Under the pieces are notes generated by a model. It saw only the letters and a list, made by a program, of their open reading frames with translations, was not told where the DNA came from and did no database searches. A DNA stretch of 64,000 nucleotides from Inquilinus sp042743185 (lineage in GTDB: Bacteria; Pseudomonadota; Alphaproteobacteria; DSM-16000; Inquilinaceae), in NCBI RefSeq assembly GCF_042743185.1, contig NZ_JBHYMS010000043.1, forward strand, positions 1 to 64,000, written 5' to 3'. Positions 7,249-16,214 of this stretch are shown here, in pieces. A program made the translations under genes and the position numbers. The first letter of the stretch is position 1, and each line of letters opens with the position of its first letter.

Positions 7249-8259
7249 TCATGCCCAGTCGCGCCAGCGCGCGGCGATGCGGTTGCCGACCGACAGGCGC
7301 AGGTCCTGGATGCCGGTGTCGACCTCGCGGCTGGGATGCACCCGGTTGGTCAGGAGCGTCCAGGCGATGCCGCGGTCGAGGTCGATCCACAGCCCGGTGC
7401 CGGTGAAGCCGAGATGGCCGATGGTGCGCGGCGAGCACAGGCTGCCGCCCTTCCAGCCGGGATGGCGCCGCTCCCACCCCAGCACGCGGCCGGGGGTGGC
7501 CTGGGGCGCGCACAGCTCGACCATCGCCGCCGGGCTCAGCAAGCGGCCGCGCAGCAGCTCCAGCGCGAAGTCGAGCACGCCGCGGACGGTACCGAACAGC
7601 CCGGCATGGCCGGCGGCGCCGCCGAGCGACCAGGCGTTCTCGTCATGCACCTCGCCGCGCAGGAGGCGATTGCGCACGGCGCAGACCTCGGTCGCCGCCG
7701 ACTGCGCCGGCACCGGCGCGAAGGACAGGCCGGTGCCGACCGGCAGCTGGCCGAAGGCGACGCCGCGCCAGCGTTCGACCACGAAGCCGAGCAGCATGTA
7801 GTTGATGTCGGAATAGACCGGCTCGGCCTTCACCGGCCAGTGCTTGCGGATCACCGCGGTGCGGCGCTGATCCGCCGGGCCGGGCCAGAGATAGATCCGC
7901 TCCTGCGCCGGCAGGCCGCTGGAATGGTCGATCAGCCGGCGCAGTGGGATGGCGCCGTGCAGCGGCGCCGCGTCCGGCAGGTGCTTGGCCAGCGGGTCGT
8001 CGAGGTCCAGCACCCCCTCCTCCACCAGCCGCAGGATCTCGGTCACCGTGACGATGACCTTGGTCAGGCTGGCGAGGTCGAACCAGGTGTCACGTGCCAG
8101 CGGCTCCGGCTTCGGCAGGGTGGTGGCGACGCCGCCCCAGCGCAGGGCGCGCTGACCGTCGGCCGTGGCGATGCCCAGCGCCGCACCCGGAATCCGGCCG
8201 TCCTCCAGGGCCAGGGCCACGGGAGCGAAGGCATGGTCGGCGAGGGTCTCGAGGCTCAT
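7249..8259 (-). CDS. serine hydrolase, beta-lactamase class C-like
   Basis: A 336-residue member of the serine beta-lactamase/DD-peptidase-like family (esterase, D-amino-acid amidase or similar). The SxxK nucleophile motif is at residues 64-67 (SLTK); the second motif is YSDIN at 149-153, a variant of YxN; a C-terminal HLGFTGTG stretch near residue 285 takes the place of the KTG/HTG motif. The DHSSGLP segment near 111 is typical of the esterase-like branch. No signal peptide is obvious, so it may be cytoplasmic. An in-frame GTG two codons upstream is an alternative start; no strong ribosome site distinguishes them. The substrate is unknown; a true beta-lactamase role is not supported. Confidence 0.85.
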   Translation of the reverse strand: MSLETLADHAFAPVALALEDGRIPGAALGIATADGQRALRWGGVATTLPKPEPLARDTWFDLASLTKVIVTVTEILRLVEEGVLDLDDPLAKHLPDAAPLHGAIPLRRLIDHSSGLPAQERIYLWPGPADQRRTAVIRKHWPVKAEPVYSDINYMLLGFVVERWRGVAFGQLPVGTGLSFAPVPAQSAATEVCAVRNRLLRGEVHDENAWSLGGAAGHAGLFGTVRGVLDFALELLRGRLLSPAAMVELCAPQATPGRVLGWERRHPGWKGGSLCSPRTIGHLGFTGTGLWIDLDRGIAWTLLTNRVHPSREVDTGIQDLRLSVGNRIAARWRDWA

Positions 8260-8391
8260 GGACACGGCTCGTCGCGGGGGACGGCGCCGTTAGAGCACGG
8301 GGGCGACGCGGACCGCAAGGCCAGGGCGGGTTGGACGACCGCAAGCCGCATGCTAGACCGGCGCAAACGCCCACGAACAACGGTCGCCCTC

Positions 8392-10062
8392 ATGTCCCGC
8401 ACCGCAGCCCGCGCCCTGGTCGACACCCTGCGCCTGAACGGCGTCGACACCATCTTCTGCGTGCCGGGCGAGAGCTACCTGGCCGTGCTCGACGCGCTGC
8501 ACGACGTGCCGGAGATCAGGCTGGTGGTCTGCCGCCAGGAAGGCGGCGCCGCCTACATGGCCGACGCCTATGCCAAGGCCACCGGCAAGCCGGGCATCTG
8601 CTTCGTCACCCGCGGCCCCGGCATCACCAACGCCTCGGTCGGCATCCATGTGGCGCAGCAGGATTCGTCGCCGGTGATCGTGTTCATGGGCCAGGTCGGC
8701 CGCGACATGTTCGAGCGCGAGGCCTTCCAGGAGGTCGATGTCCGCAAGGTGTTCGGGTCGATGACCAAATGGGCGGCGCAGATCGACGACGCCGACCGGG
8801 TGCCGGAATTCGTCTCCCGCGCCTTCCACACCGCCACATCCGGCCGGCCCGGCCCGGTGGTGCTGGCGCTGCCGGAAGACATGCTGGTTGAGCAGACCGA
8901 CGCGCCGGATGTCCGCCCGGCCACGCCGGTCGAGACCGGCATCGGCGTCGAGGCCCTGGCCCGGCTGCGCGACCTGCTGGCCGAGGCGAAGCGGCCGCTG
9001 CTGCTGATCGGCGGCGGCGGGTGGAATGCCAAGGCCCGCGCCGACATCCAGGCCTTCGCCGAGGCCTGGGAGGTGCCGCTGACCGTGTCCTTCCGTTGCC
9101 AGGACTATGTCGACAACGACCACACCCATTACGCCGGCGATGTCGGCATCGGCCCGAACCCGAAGCTGGCGGAGCGGGTGAAGACCACTGACCTGCTGGT
9201 CGTGCTCGGTGCCCGGCTGGGCGAGATGACCACCGGCGGCTACACCCTCCTGAACCTGCCGGTGCCGTCGCAGCGGCTGGTCCACATCCATGCCGGGGCG
9301 GAGGAGCTGGGCCGCGTCTATCAACCCGAGCTGGCGATCAACGCCAACTCCGCCGCCGTCGCCGCGGCGCTGACTGCCCTGGCCCCGGCCGGCGACATCG
9401 AGGCGCGGCAGGACTGGGTGCGCGGCGCCCGCGCCGATTACGAGGCCTGGCAGCAGCCGGTGGTGTCGCCCGGTCCGATGCAGATGTCGGAAATCGTGCG
9501 CTGGCTGGTCGGCCGGCTGCCGCCCGATGCCATGATCTGCAACGGCGCCGGCAACTACGCCACCTGGTTCCACCGCTTCTACCGCTACCGCGGCTGGCGC
9601 ACCCAGCTGGCGCCGACCAACGGCTCGATGGGCTACGGCGTGCCGGCCGGCGTCGCCGCCAAGCTGCTTCATCCGGAGCGGGTGGTGATCGCCGCCGCCG
9701 GCGACGGCTGCTTCCTGATGAACGGGCAGGAGCTGGCGACCGCGGCGCAATACAACGCGGCGGTGGTGTTCCTGGTGATCGACAACGGCATGTACGGCAC
9801 CATCCGCATGCATCAGGAGCGGGAATACCCGGCCCGGATCAGCGGCACCGGCCTGCAGAACCCGGATTTCGCGCAGCTGGCGCAGGCCTATGGCGCCCAT
9901 GCCGAGACGGTGGAGCGGACCGAGGACTTCGCCCCGGCCTTCGAGCGCGCGGTCGCCGCCGGCAGGCCGGCCCTGATCTGGATCAAGCTGGACCCCGAGG
10001 CGATCACCCCGCGCGCCAGCCTGAGCCAGATCCGCGCCACGGCGCAACACGCCAAGAGCTAG
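8392..10062 (+). CDS. thiamine diphosphate-dependent enzyme, acetolactate synthase large-subunit-like
   Basis: A 556-residue three-domain ThDP enzyme. The catalytic glutamate that activates the cofactor is Glu50 in CRQEGGAAYMADAYAKATG; the central domain has LLLIGGGGWNAKAR; the C-terminal ThDP/Mg motif is GDGCFLMNGQELATAAQYNA with IDN about 27 residues after GDG. Length and motif spacing fit the acetolactate synthase/benzoylformate decarboxylase group, but no regulatory small subunit is adjacent. It may be a 2-oxo-acid decarboxylase or carboligase rather than the biosynthetic enzyme. Start: ATG at 8392 (MSRTAARALV); an ATG at 8350 is possible and neither has a clear ribosome site. The stop overlaps the convergent azlD stop by four bases. 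Confidence 0.85.
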   Translation: MSRTAARALVDTLRLNGVDTIFCVPGESYLAVLDALHDVPEIRLVVCRQEGGAAYMADAYAKATGKPGICFVTRGPGITNASVGIHVAQQDSSPVIVFMGQVGRDMFEREAFQEVDVRKVFGSMTKWAAQIDDADRVPEFVSRAFHTATSGRPGPVVLALPEDMLVEQTDAPDVRPATPVETGIGVEALARLRDLLAEAKRPLLLIGGGGWNAKARADIQAFAEAWEVPLTVSFRCQDYVDNDHTHYAGDVGIGPNPKLAERVKTTDLLVVLGARLGEMTTGGYTLLNLPVPSQRLVHIHAGAEELGRVYQPELAINANSAAVAAALTALAPAGDIEARQDWVRGARADYEAWQQPVVSPGPMQMSEIVRWLVGRLPPDAMICNGAGNYATWFHRFYRYRGWRTQLAPTNGSMGYGVPAGVAAKLLHPERVVIAAAGDGCFLMNGQELATAAQYNAAVVFLVIDNGMYGTIRMHQEREYPARISGTGLQNPDFAQLAQAYGAHAETVERTEDFAPAFERAVAAGRPALIWIKLDPEAITPRASLSQIRATAQHAKS

Positions 10063-10385
10063 GCCCAGCCCGTCATCAGCATCAGCGACCCCGCCCCGGC
10101 GCCGACGCCGAGCAGGACGTTGCGGCGGAACAGCAGGAAGACAGCGAGGCCCAGTGCGGTGGCGCCGGCCCGCTCGGCCATCGAGGTTGCGGCCAGGGGC
10201 CCGGCCGGCAGCAGGATCATGCGCGCGATCAGCCCGGCCAGGATGGCGTAGGCGACGCAGCCGACCCAGTCGAGCAGCGCCCCGCCCTCGCGCACCCGGC
10301 CGCCGAGATAGACGCCGAGCGCCCGCCACACATAGGTGGCGAGCGCGGCGCCGAGCAGCATCAGCCAGGGCAGCGCCTCACCCAT
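10059..10385 (-). CDS. azlD: AzlD family branched-chain amino acid transport protein
   Basis: A 108-residue protein with about four membrane segments (ALPWLMLLGAALATYVW at the N-terminus, then CVAYAILAGLIARMILL and GATALGLAVFLLFRRNVLLG). It matches the small subunit of the AzlCD/YgaZH-type exporter of branched-chain amino acids. It overlaps the end of azlC by eight bases in the same direction, so the two are translationally coupled. The size is normal for AzlD. Confidence 0.88.
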   Translation of the reverse strand: MGEALPWLMLLGAALATYVWRALGVYLGGRVREGGALLDWVGCVAYAILAGLIARMILLPAGPLAATSMAERAGATALGLAVFLLFRRNVLLGVGAGAGSLMLMTGWA

Positions 10386-11109
10386 GGCGGCGCTTCCACA
10401 GGCGGTCGGCCAGGAAGGCGGCGGTGCCCGCGATCAGGCCGGTGGCCAGGAGGCCCCATTCCGGGTCGAGCTGGTAGAGCGGCGGTCCCAGCGCCGCGCC
10501 CAGCACCATGGCGCCGAGCCGCGCCCGGTTCCGCAGGTCTGCCGTCAGCACCAGGATGAAGTAGAGCGGGTTGAGGAAGACCAGGCCGAGCGAGACCGAG
10601 GCCGGCACCGCCGTGACCAGGTAATAGCCGACCATGGTCCAGGCGACGCAGGACGCCCACAGCACCCCGGCGAAGCCGACGAAATAGGGCAGACGCTGCT
10701 CCGGCGGCAGGGCCGGGCAGACCCGCATCCCCTGGACCCAGCCGGTGACGGCGACCAGATGGGCGGCAACGTAGTCCCACCAGCGCGGCCGGCCCGGCAC
10801 GCGCAGCCCGGGCAGCAGCACCAGCGTCATCGGCAGCAGCCGGACATTGACCAGCGCCACCGCAGCGACCATGGCCAGCAGCGAGGCGCCGACGGCATAG
10901 GCCTCGATCATCACCATCTGGCCCGGCAGGGCCCAGCCGGTCAGGGTCGAAAGCAGCCCGACCGAAAGGCCGAGCCCGCTGGCCCGGACCAGCGAGCCGA
11001 AGCCGAGATAGGAGGCGCCGAGCACCAGCAGCGGTGCGCCCAGGACGTCCCGCGCCCCGCCGCGGAAGGCGGCGCGGGGCGAGGCGTAAGCGCGAATCCG
11101 GTCAGGCAT
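10378..11109 (-). CDS. azlC: AzlC family branched-chain amino acid exporter subunit
   Basis: A 243-residue large subunit of the AzlCD exporter. The family signature is seen from about residue 14 (AFRGGARDVLGAPLLVLGAS) through LTGWALPGQMVMIEAYAVGA near 57 and VALVNVRLLPMTLVLLPGLR near 84. Six to seven hydrophobic segments follow. ATG at 11109 (MPDRIRAYAS) is chosen because homology begins directly after it; the longer open frame upstream has no family character. The pair probably lowers cytoplasmic leucine, isoleucine, valine or analogues; the neighbouring ThDP enzyme is convergent, not co-transcribed. Confidence 0.88.
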   Translation of the reverse strand: MPDRIRAYASPRAAFRGGARDVLGAPLLVLGASYLGFGSLVRASGLGLSVGLLSTLTGWALPGQMVMIEAYAVGASLLAMVAAVALVNVRLLPMTLVLLPGLRVPGRPRWWDYVAAHLVAVTGWVQGMRVCPALPPEQRLPYFVGFAGVLWASCVAWTMVGYYLVTAVPASVSLGLVFLNPLYFILVLTADLRNRARLGAMVLGAALGPPLYQLDPEWGLLATGLIAGTAAFLADRLWKRRHG

Positions 11110-11223
11110 GGAGTCGCTTTTAGGACGCTGCTCCGGCCCGCCGGCATGCCGATGCGTCATGGAGGGTCTGCAGCAGGCGCCGCCGCCGGAACGGATCGGG
11201 ATCGCTGCCGTTGAATCGGCATC

Positions 11224-11388
11224 ATGCAGACGCGAACCCTCGGATCCCTGACGGTCTCCGTCGCCGACATCCGGCTGACGGCGGAGGAACGGGCGCAGAT
11301 CGACGAAATGGTGCCGCCGCCGGCCGGCCGCCGCCATGCCGAGGAGGCGATGCGCGAGATCACCCACCGGGTCCCATGGCCGGCCTAG
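11224..11388 (+). pseudogene. aldo/keto reductase remnant with large internal deletion
   Basis: A 54-codon open frame from ATG 11224 to TAG 11386-11388. Its first dozen residues, MQTRTLGSLTVS, look like the start of an aldo/keto reductase. The next part, ADIRLTAEERAQIDEMVPPP followed by EEAMREITHRVPWPA, looks like the extreme C-terminus of the same family, where IRLTAEE...ID is typical. The whole barrel (about 270 residues) is missing while the frame is kept. The end overlaps the stop of the convergent LysR gene. The simplest reading is a gene reduced by an in-frame deletion; a functional micropeptide is unlikely. Loss of the target gene may explain why the neighbouring LysR has no divergent partner. 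Confidence 0.6.
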
Positions 11389-12266
11389 CCGAGATCCAGC
11401 ATGTCGAGGAACGCTTCAACCGCCTTGCTGCGGTAGTGGTCCGGATGGCGCAGCACGCGGAAGCGGCGGGCCGGGAACGGCGGATCGAGCTGATGCAGCG
11501 TGCCGAAGCGCAGCCCCGATTCGACCGCCAGGCTGGACAGCACCCCCGCCCCTGCCCCGGCCTCGATCGCCGCGCGCACCGCCTCGTTGCTGGCGAGCTC
11601 CAGCGCCACCGGCAGCGTGGCGGGATCGACGCCGAGCCGCCCGAGCGCCGATTCGAACACCTGGCGGGTGCCGGAGCCGCGCTCGCGCAGCACCCAGGGG
11701 CTGTCGGCGAAGCGGGCCGGTGCGACCACCTTGTCCCCGGCCCAGGGATGACCGGCCCCGACCACCAGCACCAGCCGGTCGCCCGGCACGCCGGCATGCT
11801 CAAAGCCGGCGAGGTCGAGATCGCCCTCGGCGAAGCCGATATCGGCCCGGCCCTCGCGCACCGCCTCGGCCACCTGAGTGGTGTTGCCGATGGTGAGGTC
11901 GAGCTGCAGCCCCGGATGCGCCACCCGGAACCGGTGCATCAGCGGCGGCAGCCAGTAGTTGCCGATGGTCTGGCTGGCGTGCAGCGCCAGCACGCCGCGG
12001 CGCAGCCCGGACAGATCGTCGAGCGCGCGCTCGGCCAGGGCCGCGCGGGCCAGCACCGCCCGCGCCTCCGGCAGGAAGGCGGTGCCGGCATCGGTCAGGG
12101 CGATACCGCGGCCGACTCGGTGGAACAGCTTGGTGGCGTGGCGCGCCTCCAGCGCCTGGATCGCGGCGCTGGCGGCGGACTGGGTCAGGTTCAGCGCCTG
12201 CGCCGCACGGGTGACGTGCAGATGCTCGGCGACGGCGACGAAGATCCGGAGCTGCTCCAGGGTCAT
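11385..12266 (-). CDS. LysR family transcriptional regulator
   Basis: A 293-residue LysR-type regulator. The N-terminal helix-turn-helix is clear (LEQLRIFVAVAEHLHVTRAA, then LNLTQSAASAAIQALEARH). The effector-binding domain starts near residue 90 (GVLALHASQTIGNYWLPPLM) and belongs to the type-2 periplasmic-binding fold. The closing DHYRSKAVEAFLDMLDLG is normal for the CbbR/CysB-like subgroup with a starting MTLEQLRIF. Length is standard. The ATG at 12266 is followed immediately by conserved sequence. The target is unknown: upstream is a 658-base gap before prkA, and downstream it runs into an aldo/keto reductase remnant. Confidence 0.93.
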   Translation of the reverse strand: MTLEQLRIFVAVAEHLHVTRAAQALNLTQSAASAAIQALEARHATKLFHRVGRGIALTDAGTAFLPEARAVLARAALAERALDDLSGLRRGVLALHASQTIGNYWLPPLMHRFRVAHPGLQLDLTIGNTTQVAEAVREGRADIGFAEGDLDLAGFEHAGVPGDRLVLVVGAGHPWAGDKVVAPARFADSPWVLRERGSGTRQVFESALGRLGVDPATLPVALELASNEAVRAAIEAGAGAGVLSSLAVESGLRFGTLHQLDPPFPARRFRVLRHPDHYRSKAVEAFLDMLDLG

Positions 12267-12924
12267 GAGCCGACCCTGGCGCAGCCGGGCGGGCGATCAG
12301 AAGGCCGGCGCGTCAGGGCCCGAGCCGGCGGTGACGGGAAGGCCGGGCATGACTTCCGAGGCGCAGCGAATCGGTGGCCGAGGCGCCAAGCGACAGCGAA
12401 CGTCAAGGAAGCCTCGCTGGAGTGCTTCGCACTGCACAAAACATCGTCCTGCCGAATGGTTGGCGTCGAATCGATCGAAATTTCCGATCGTATAATGACT
12501 TATCTCGTGCTTAAGGCGAGTCGGCCGAAAAGCCGCATCGCCTTTCTCGCGAACTGGGCATACCCTGCTACCATCGACTGTATCCTACGGTCCGGATCGC
12601 AGGCCGAGCCAAGACCTCGACGAAGGAGGCACCGGGCCGAGATAAAATTCAAAGCAGTAGTATTATCGGTCAGTTTCAGCCCTATATTGATAACCAGAGC
12701 GAGCGGTGGAGAAGGGGTAGTGTCATCTATTACGCCTCACCGGAGCCCGAACTGCACAGCCCCTGTCGGGCCTGTGGCCAGGGGCAGTGAGGCTGCACCT
12801 CGTCAGCCACCTGATTCTCGCCGCAAATCTCGGCCCATCCTGAGCCGGAAACAGACGCCCAGAAGCTGCGGCCGGATACGACGATTAGGTTGAGTCTCGA
12901 TCCTCCAACCTTTGGCGGGTGGCA
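12267..12924. other. 658-bp gene-free region upstream of prkA
   Basis: No convincing gene. The middle (12420-12700) is noticeably less GC-rich than its surroundings. It holds the palindrome GAAATTTC (12477-12484) between two CGATCG hexamers, a consensus-like TATAAT at 12491-12496 without a good -35, and a long hairpin at 12513-12544 (AAGGCGA/TCGCCTT and CGGC/GCCG around CGAAAA). A second AT-rich patch is at 12640-12700. The prkA promoter must be here. I found no clear sigma-54 or EcfG motif. Confidence 0.5.
12513..12544. other. imperfect hairpin in the prkA upstream region
   Basis: AAGGCGA at 12513-12519 pairs with TCGCCTT at 12538-12544 and CGGC at 12522-12525 with GCCG at 12532-12535, with a two-base mismatch bulge and loop CGAAAA. 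A few T residues follow. It could be a terminator, a leader structure or part of an unrecognised small RNA. Confidence 0.3.
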
Positions 12925-14871
12925 ATGGCACCGACCGACGATCTCTTCACCAGCTATGCGAAGTCCTACGAGGCCCGTCGCGCGGCGGAGATGTCGCTCG
13001 AAGAATTCCTGAAGGGCTGTCGCAGCGATCCGATGATGTATGCGAGCGCGCCGGAACGGCTGCTCAACGCCATCGGCCAGCCGGAGATCGTGGACACCGC
13101 CCGCGACGCCCGGCTGGGGCGGATCTTCATGAACCGGACCATCCGGGTCTATCCGGCCTTCTCCGAGTTCTACGGCATGGAGGAGACGATCGAGCGGATC
13201 GTCAGCTTCCTGCTGCACGCCGCCCAGGGGCTGGAGGAGCGCAAGCAGATCCTCTACCTGCTCGGCCCGGTCGGCGGCGGCAAGTCGTCGCTGGCCGAAC
13301 GGCTGAAGGCGCTGATGGAGGTGCATCCGATCTACGCGCTGAAGGCCGGGGACGACGTCAGCCCGATCTTCGAGAGCCCGCTCGGGCTGTTCAACCCGGA
13401 CACGATGGGCGCCGAGCTGGAGGACCGCTACGGCATTCCCCGCCGGCGCCTGACCGGGCTGGTCAGCCCGTGGTGCCTGAAGCGGCTGGACGAGTTCGGC
13501 GGCGACATCTCGCGCTTCAAGGTGGTGCGGCTGCAGCCGTCGCGGCTGCGCCAGATCGGCATCGCCAAGACCGAGCCGGGCGACGAGAACAACCAGGACA
13601 TCTCCTCGCTGGTCGGCAAGGTGGACATCCGCAGCCTGGAGACGCTGCCGCAGCACGACCCGGACGCCTACAGCTACTCCGGCGGCCTCAACCGGGCCAA
13701 TCAGGGCCTGCTCGAGTTCGTCGAGATGTTCAAGGCCCCGATCAAGATGCTGCACCCGCTGCTGACGGCGACGCAGGAAGCCAACTACGTCGGCACCGAG
13801 AACATCGGCGCCCTGCCCTTCACCGGCATCATCATGGCGCATTCCAACGAGTCCGAGTGGCAAGGCTTCAAGAACAACAAGAACAACGAAGCCTTCATCG
13901 ACCGGATCTACGTGATCAAGGTGCCCTACTGCCTTCGGGTGACCGAGGAGCAGAAGATCTACGACAAGCTGATCCGCGGCTCGAAGCTGGCGGACGCCCC
14001 CTGCGCCCCGGGCACGCTGGAGATGCTGGCCCGCTTCTCGGTCCTGTCCCGCCTGCACGAGCACGAGAATTCCAACCTCTACTCCAAGATGCGGGTCTAT
14101 GACGGCGAGAGCCTGCGCGAGGTCGACCCCCGCGCCCGCAGCCTGCAGGAGTACAAGGACGCCGGCGGCGTCGACGAGGGCATGGACGGGGTCTCGACCC
14201 GCTTCGCCTTCAAGGCGCTGGCCGCGACCTACAACCACGACACCAATGAGGTCGCCGCCGACCCGGTGCATCTGATGTATGTGGTCGAGCAGATGGTGCG
14301 CCGCGAGCAGCATCCGGCCGAGACCGAGAAGCGGTATCTCGAGTTCCTGAAGGCCGAGCTGGCGCCGCGCTACGCCGAGTTCATCGGCCACGAGATCCAG
14401 AAGGCGTATCTGGAATCGTATCACGACTATGGCCAGAACCTGTTCGACCGCTATGTCGACTATGCCGACGCCTGGATCGAGGACCAGGACTTCAAGGACC
14501 CCGACACCGGCCAGCTGCTGAACCGCGACCTCTTGAACCAGGAGCTGACCAAGATCGAGAAGCCGGCCGGGATCGCCAACCCGAAGGACTTCCGCAACGA
14601 GGTGGTCAAGTTCGCCCTGCGCTCCCGCGCCGGGAACGAGGGCCGCAACCCGAGCTGGACCAGCTACGAGAAGATCCGCGACGTGATCGAGCGGCGGATG
14701 TTCAGCCAGGTCGAGGAGCTGCTGCCGGTGATCAGCTTCGGCTCGAAGAAGGACGGCGACACCGAGAAGAAGCACGAGGAGTTCGTCCTGCGCATGGTCA
14801 GCCGCGGCTACACCGAGCGGCAGGTCCGGCGCCTGGTCGAATGGTACATGCGGGTGAAGCAGGCAGGCTGA
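12925..14871 (+). CDS. prkA: PrkA family serine protein kinase (YeaG)
   Basis: A 648-residue PrkA: AAA+ N-terminal domain with a C-terminal kinase-related domain, cytoplasmic, associated with nitrogen starvation and stationary-phase stress in enterobacteria and with sporulation in Bacillus. The Walker A motif is GPVGGGKS at residues 114-121. The conserved start (DDLFTSYAKSYEARRAAEMS) is intact, and TGIIMAHSNESEWQGFKNNK near 300 is the family hallmark. ATG at 12925 is preferred to a GTG two codons upstream because PrkA homologues start here. It leads the operon prkA-yeaH-spoVR, an order widely conserved in proteobacteria. Substrates of the kinase are unresolved in the field. Confidence 0.95.
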   Translation: MAPTDDLFTSYAKSYEARRAAEMSLEEFLKGCRSDPMMYASAPERLLNAIGQPEIVDTARDARLGRIFMNRTIRVYPAFSEFYGMEETIERIVSFLLHAAQGLEERKQILYLLGPVGGGKSSLAERLKALMEVHPIYALKAGDDVSPIFESPLGLFNPDTMGAELEDRYGIPRRRLTGLVSPWCLKRLDEFGGDISRFKVVRLQPSRLRQIGIAKTEPGDENNQDISSLVGKVDIRSLETLPQHDPDAYSYSGGLNRANQGLLEFVEMFKAPIKMLHPLLTATQEANYVGTENIGALPFTGIIMAHSNESEWQGFKNNKNNEAFIDRIYVIKVPYCLRVTEEQKIYDKLIRGSKLADAPCAPGTLEMLARFSVLSRLHEHENSNLYSKMRVYDGESLREVDPRARSLQEYKDAGGVDEGMDGVSTRFAFKALAATYNHDTNEVAADPVHLMYVVEQMVRREQHPAETEKRYLEFLKAELAPRYAEFIGHEIQKAYLESYHDYGQNLFDRYVDYADAWIEDQDFKDPDTGQLLNRDLLNQELTKIEKPAGIANPKDFRNEVVKFALRSRAGNEGRNPSWTSYEKIRDVIERRMFSQVEELLPVISFGSKKDGDTEKKHEEFVLRMVSRGYTERQVRRLVEWYMRVKQAG

Positions 14872-14897
14872 AGACGGAGGTCGGAAGCGAAGCAACG

Positions 14898-16214
14898 ATG
14901 TCCATGCACATCATCGACCGGCGGCTCAATCCGGGCGGCAAGAGCCTCGTCAACCGCCAGCGTTTCCTGCGCCGGGCCAAGGCCCTGGTGCAACGAGCGG
15001 TCCGGGACAGCTCGCGCGAGCGCAGCATCAAGGATCTGGAGCAGGGTGGCGAGGTCTCGATCCCGGTCACCGGCGTGAACGAGCCGCGGCTGCACCGCTC
15101 CTCCTCCGGCGGCATGCGCGACCATGTGCTGCCCGGCAACAAGGAGTTCGTCGAGGGCGACACCATCCAGCGGCCGAAGCGCGGCGGCGGGGGCGGCGGC
15201 ACCGAGGGCGCGCCCGACGGCGACGGCCAGGACGAGTTCCGCTTCGTGCTGTCGCAGGAGGAGTATCTCGAGCTCTTCCTCGACGATCTGGAGCTGCCCG
15301 ACCTGGCCAAGCGCAAGCTGGTCGCGTCCGAGAGCGTCGGCTGGCGGCGGGCCGGCTTTTCCACCAGCGGCCCGCCGGCCAGCCTGGCGGTGACCCGAAC
15401 GATGCAGCGGGCGATGTCGCGCCGCATCGCGCTGCGCCGCCCGAAATCCGGCGAGATCAAGGACGTCGAGGCCGAGATCGCGGCGCTGGAGGGCGAGGCG
15501 GACGCCGACCAGGACCGGATCGACGAGCTGCAGGAGCGGCTGGACCACCTGCTGCAGCGTACCCGGCGTATCCCCTATATCGACCCGGTCGACCTGCGCT
15601 ACCGGCGGCTGGAGGCGACGCCGAAGCCGGTGGCCCAGGCGGTGATGTTCTGCCTGATGGACGTCTCCGGCTCGATGACCGAGCACATGAAGGACCTGGC
15701 GAAGCGCTTCTTCGCCCTGCTGCACCTGTTCCTCAAGCGCCGCTACAAGCACGTCGAGATCGTGTTCATCCGCCACACCCACCAGGCCGAGGAGGTGGAC
15801 GAGGAGACGTTCTTCTACTCGACCGAGAGCGGCGGCACCGTGGTCTCCACCGCGCTGGAGATGATGGCCTCGATCGTGGCCCAGCGCTATCGGCCGGAGG
15901 ACTGGAACATCTATGCCGCCCAGGCCTCGGACGGCGACAACCTGTCGAGCGACAGCGCCAAATCCGCCGCGTTGCTGGGTGACGAGATCCTGCCGCTGTG
16001 CCAGTACTTCGCCTATCTCGAGGTCGGCCGCGACGAGGATCCGATGTCCTCCGGCGTGGTGCCGCGCCAGACCGATCTCTGGCAGACCTACGACCGGGTG
16101 CGGAAGGCCGACGCGCCCTTCGCCATGCGCAAGGTCTGGCACCGCCGCGACATCTATCCGGTGTTCCGCGAGCTGTTCCAGCGCCGCGACGTGCAGACCG
16201 CGGGGGCCGAATGA
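14898..16214 (+). CDS. yeaH: YeaH/YhbH family protein (DUF444, VWA domain)
   Basis: A 438-residue member of the YeaH/YhbH family. The N-terminus (IIDRRLNPGGKSLVNRQRFL) is typical; residues 94-105 form a glycine tract; residues 185-220 are a charged probable coiled coil; a von Willebrand A metal site DVSGSM is at 255-260. These proteins are thought to act with the adjacent kinase as a signalling or chaperone-like unit under stress. It begins 26 bases after prkA, and its stop overlaps the ATG of the spoVR gene (ATGA). The ATG at 14898 fits the family start; GGAGG lies somewhat far upstream, at 14875-14879. Confidence 0.93.
   Translation: MSMHIIDRRLNPGGKSLVNRQRFLRRAKALVQRAVRDSSRERSIKDLEQGGEVSIPVTGVNEPRLHRSSSGGMRDHVLPGNKEFVEGDTIQRPKRGGGGGGTEGAPDGDGQDEFRFVLSQEEYLELFLDDLELPDLAKRKLVASESVGWRRAGFSTSGPPASLAVTRTMQRAMSRRIALRRPKSGEIKDVEAEIAALEGEADADQDRIDELQERLDHLLQRTRRIPYIDPVDLRYRRLEATPKPVAQAVMFCLMDVSGSMTEHMKDLAKRFFALLHLFLKRRYKHVEIVFIRHTHQAEEVDEETFFYSTESGGTVVSTALEMMASIVAQRYRPEDWNIYAAQASDGDNLSSDSAKSAALLGDEILPLCQYFAYLEVGRDEDPMSSGVVPRQTDLWQTYDRVRKADAPFAMRKVWHRRDIYPVFRELFQRRDVQTAGAE

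Noticed and set aside
8392..11109. Functional operon linking the acetolactate-synthase-like enzyme to AzlCD export
   Set aside because: The genes are convergent with overlapping stops, so they are not co-transcribed. The metabolic link is only suggestive.
12491..12496. TATAAT as a prkA promoter
   Set aside because: No acceptable -35 at 16-18 bases, and it is over 400 bases from prkA. Kept only as a note in the intergenic description.
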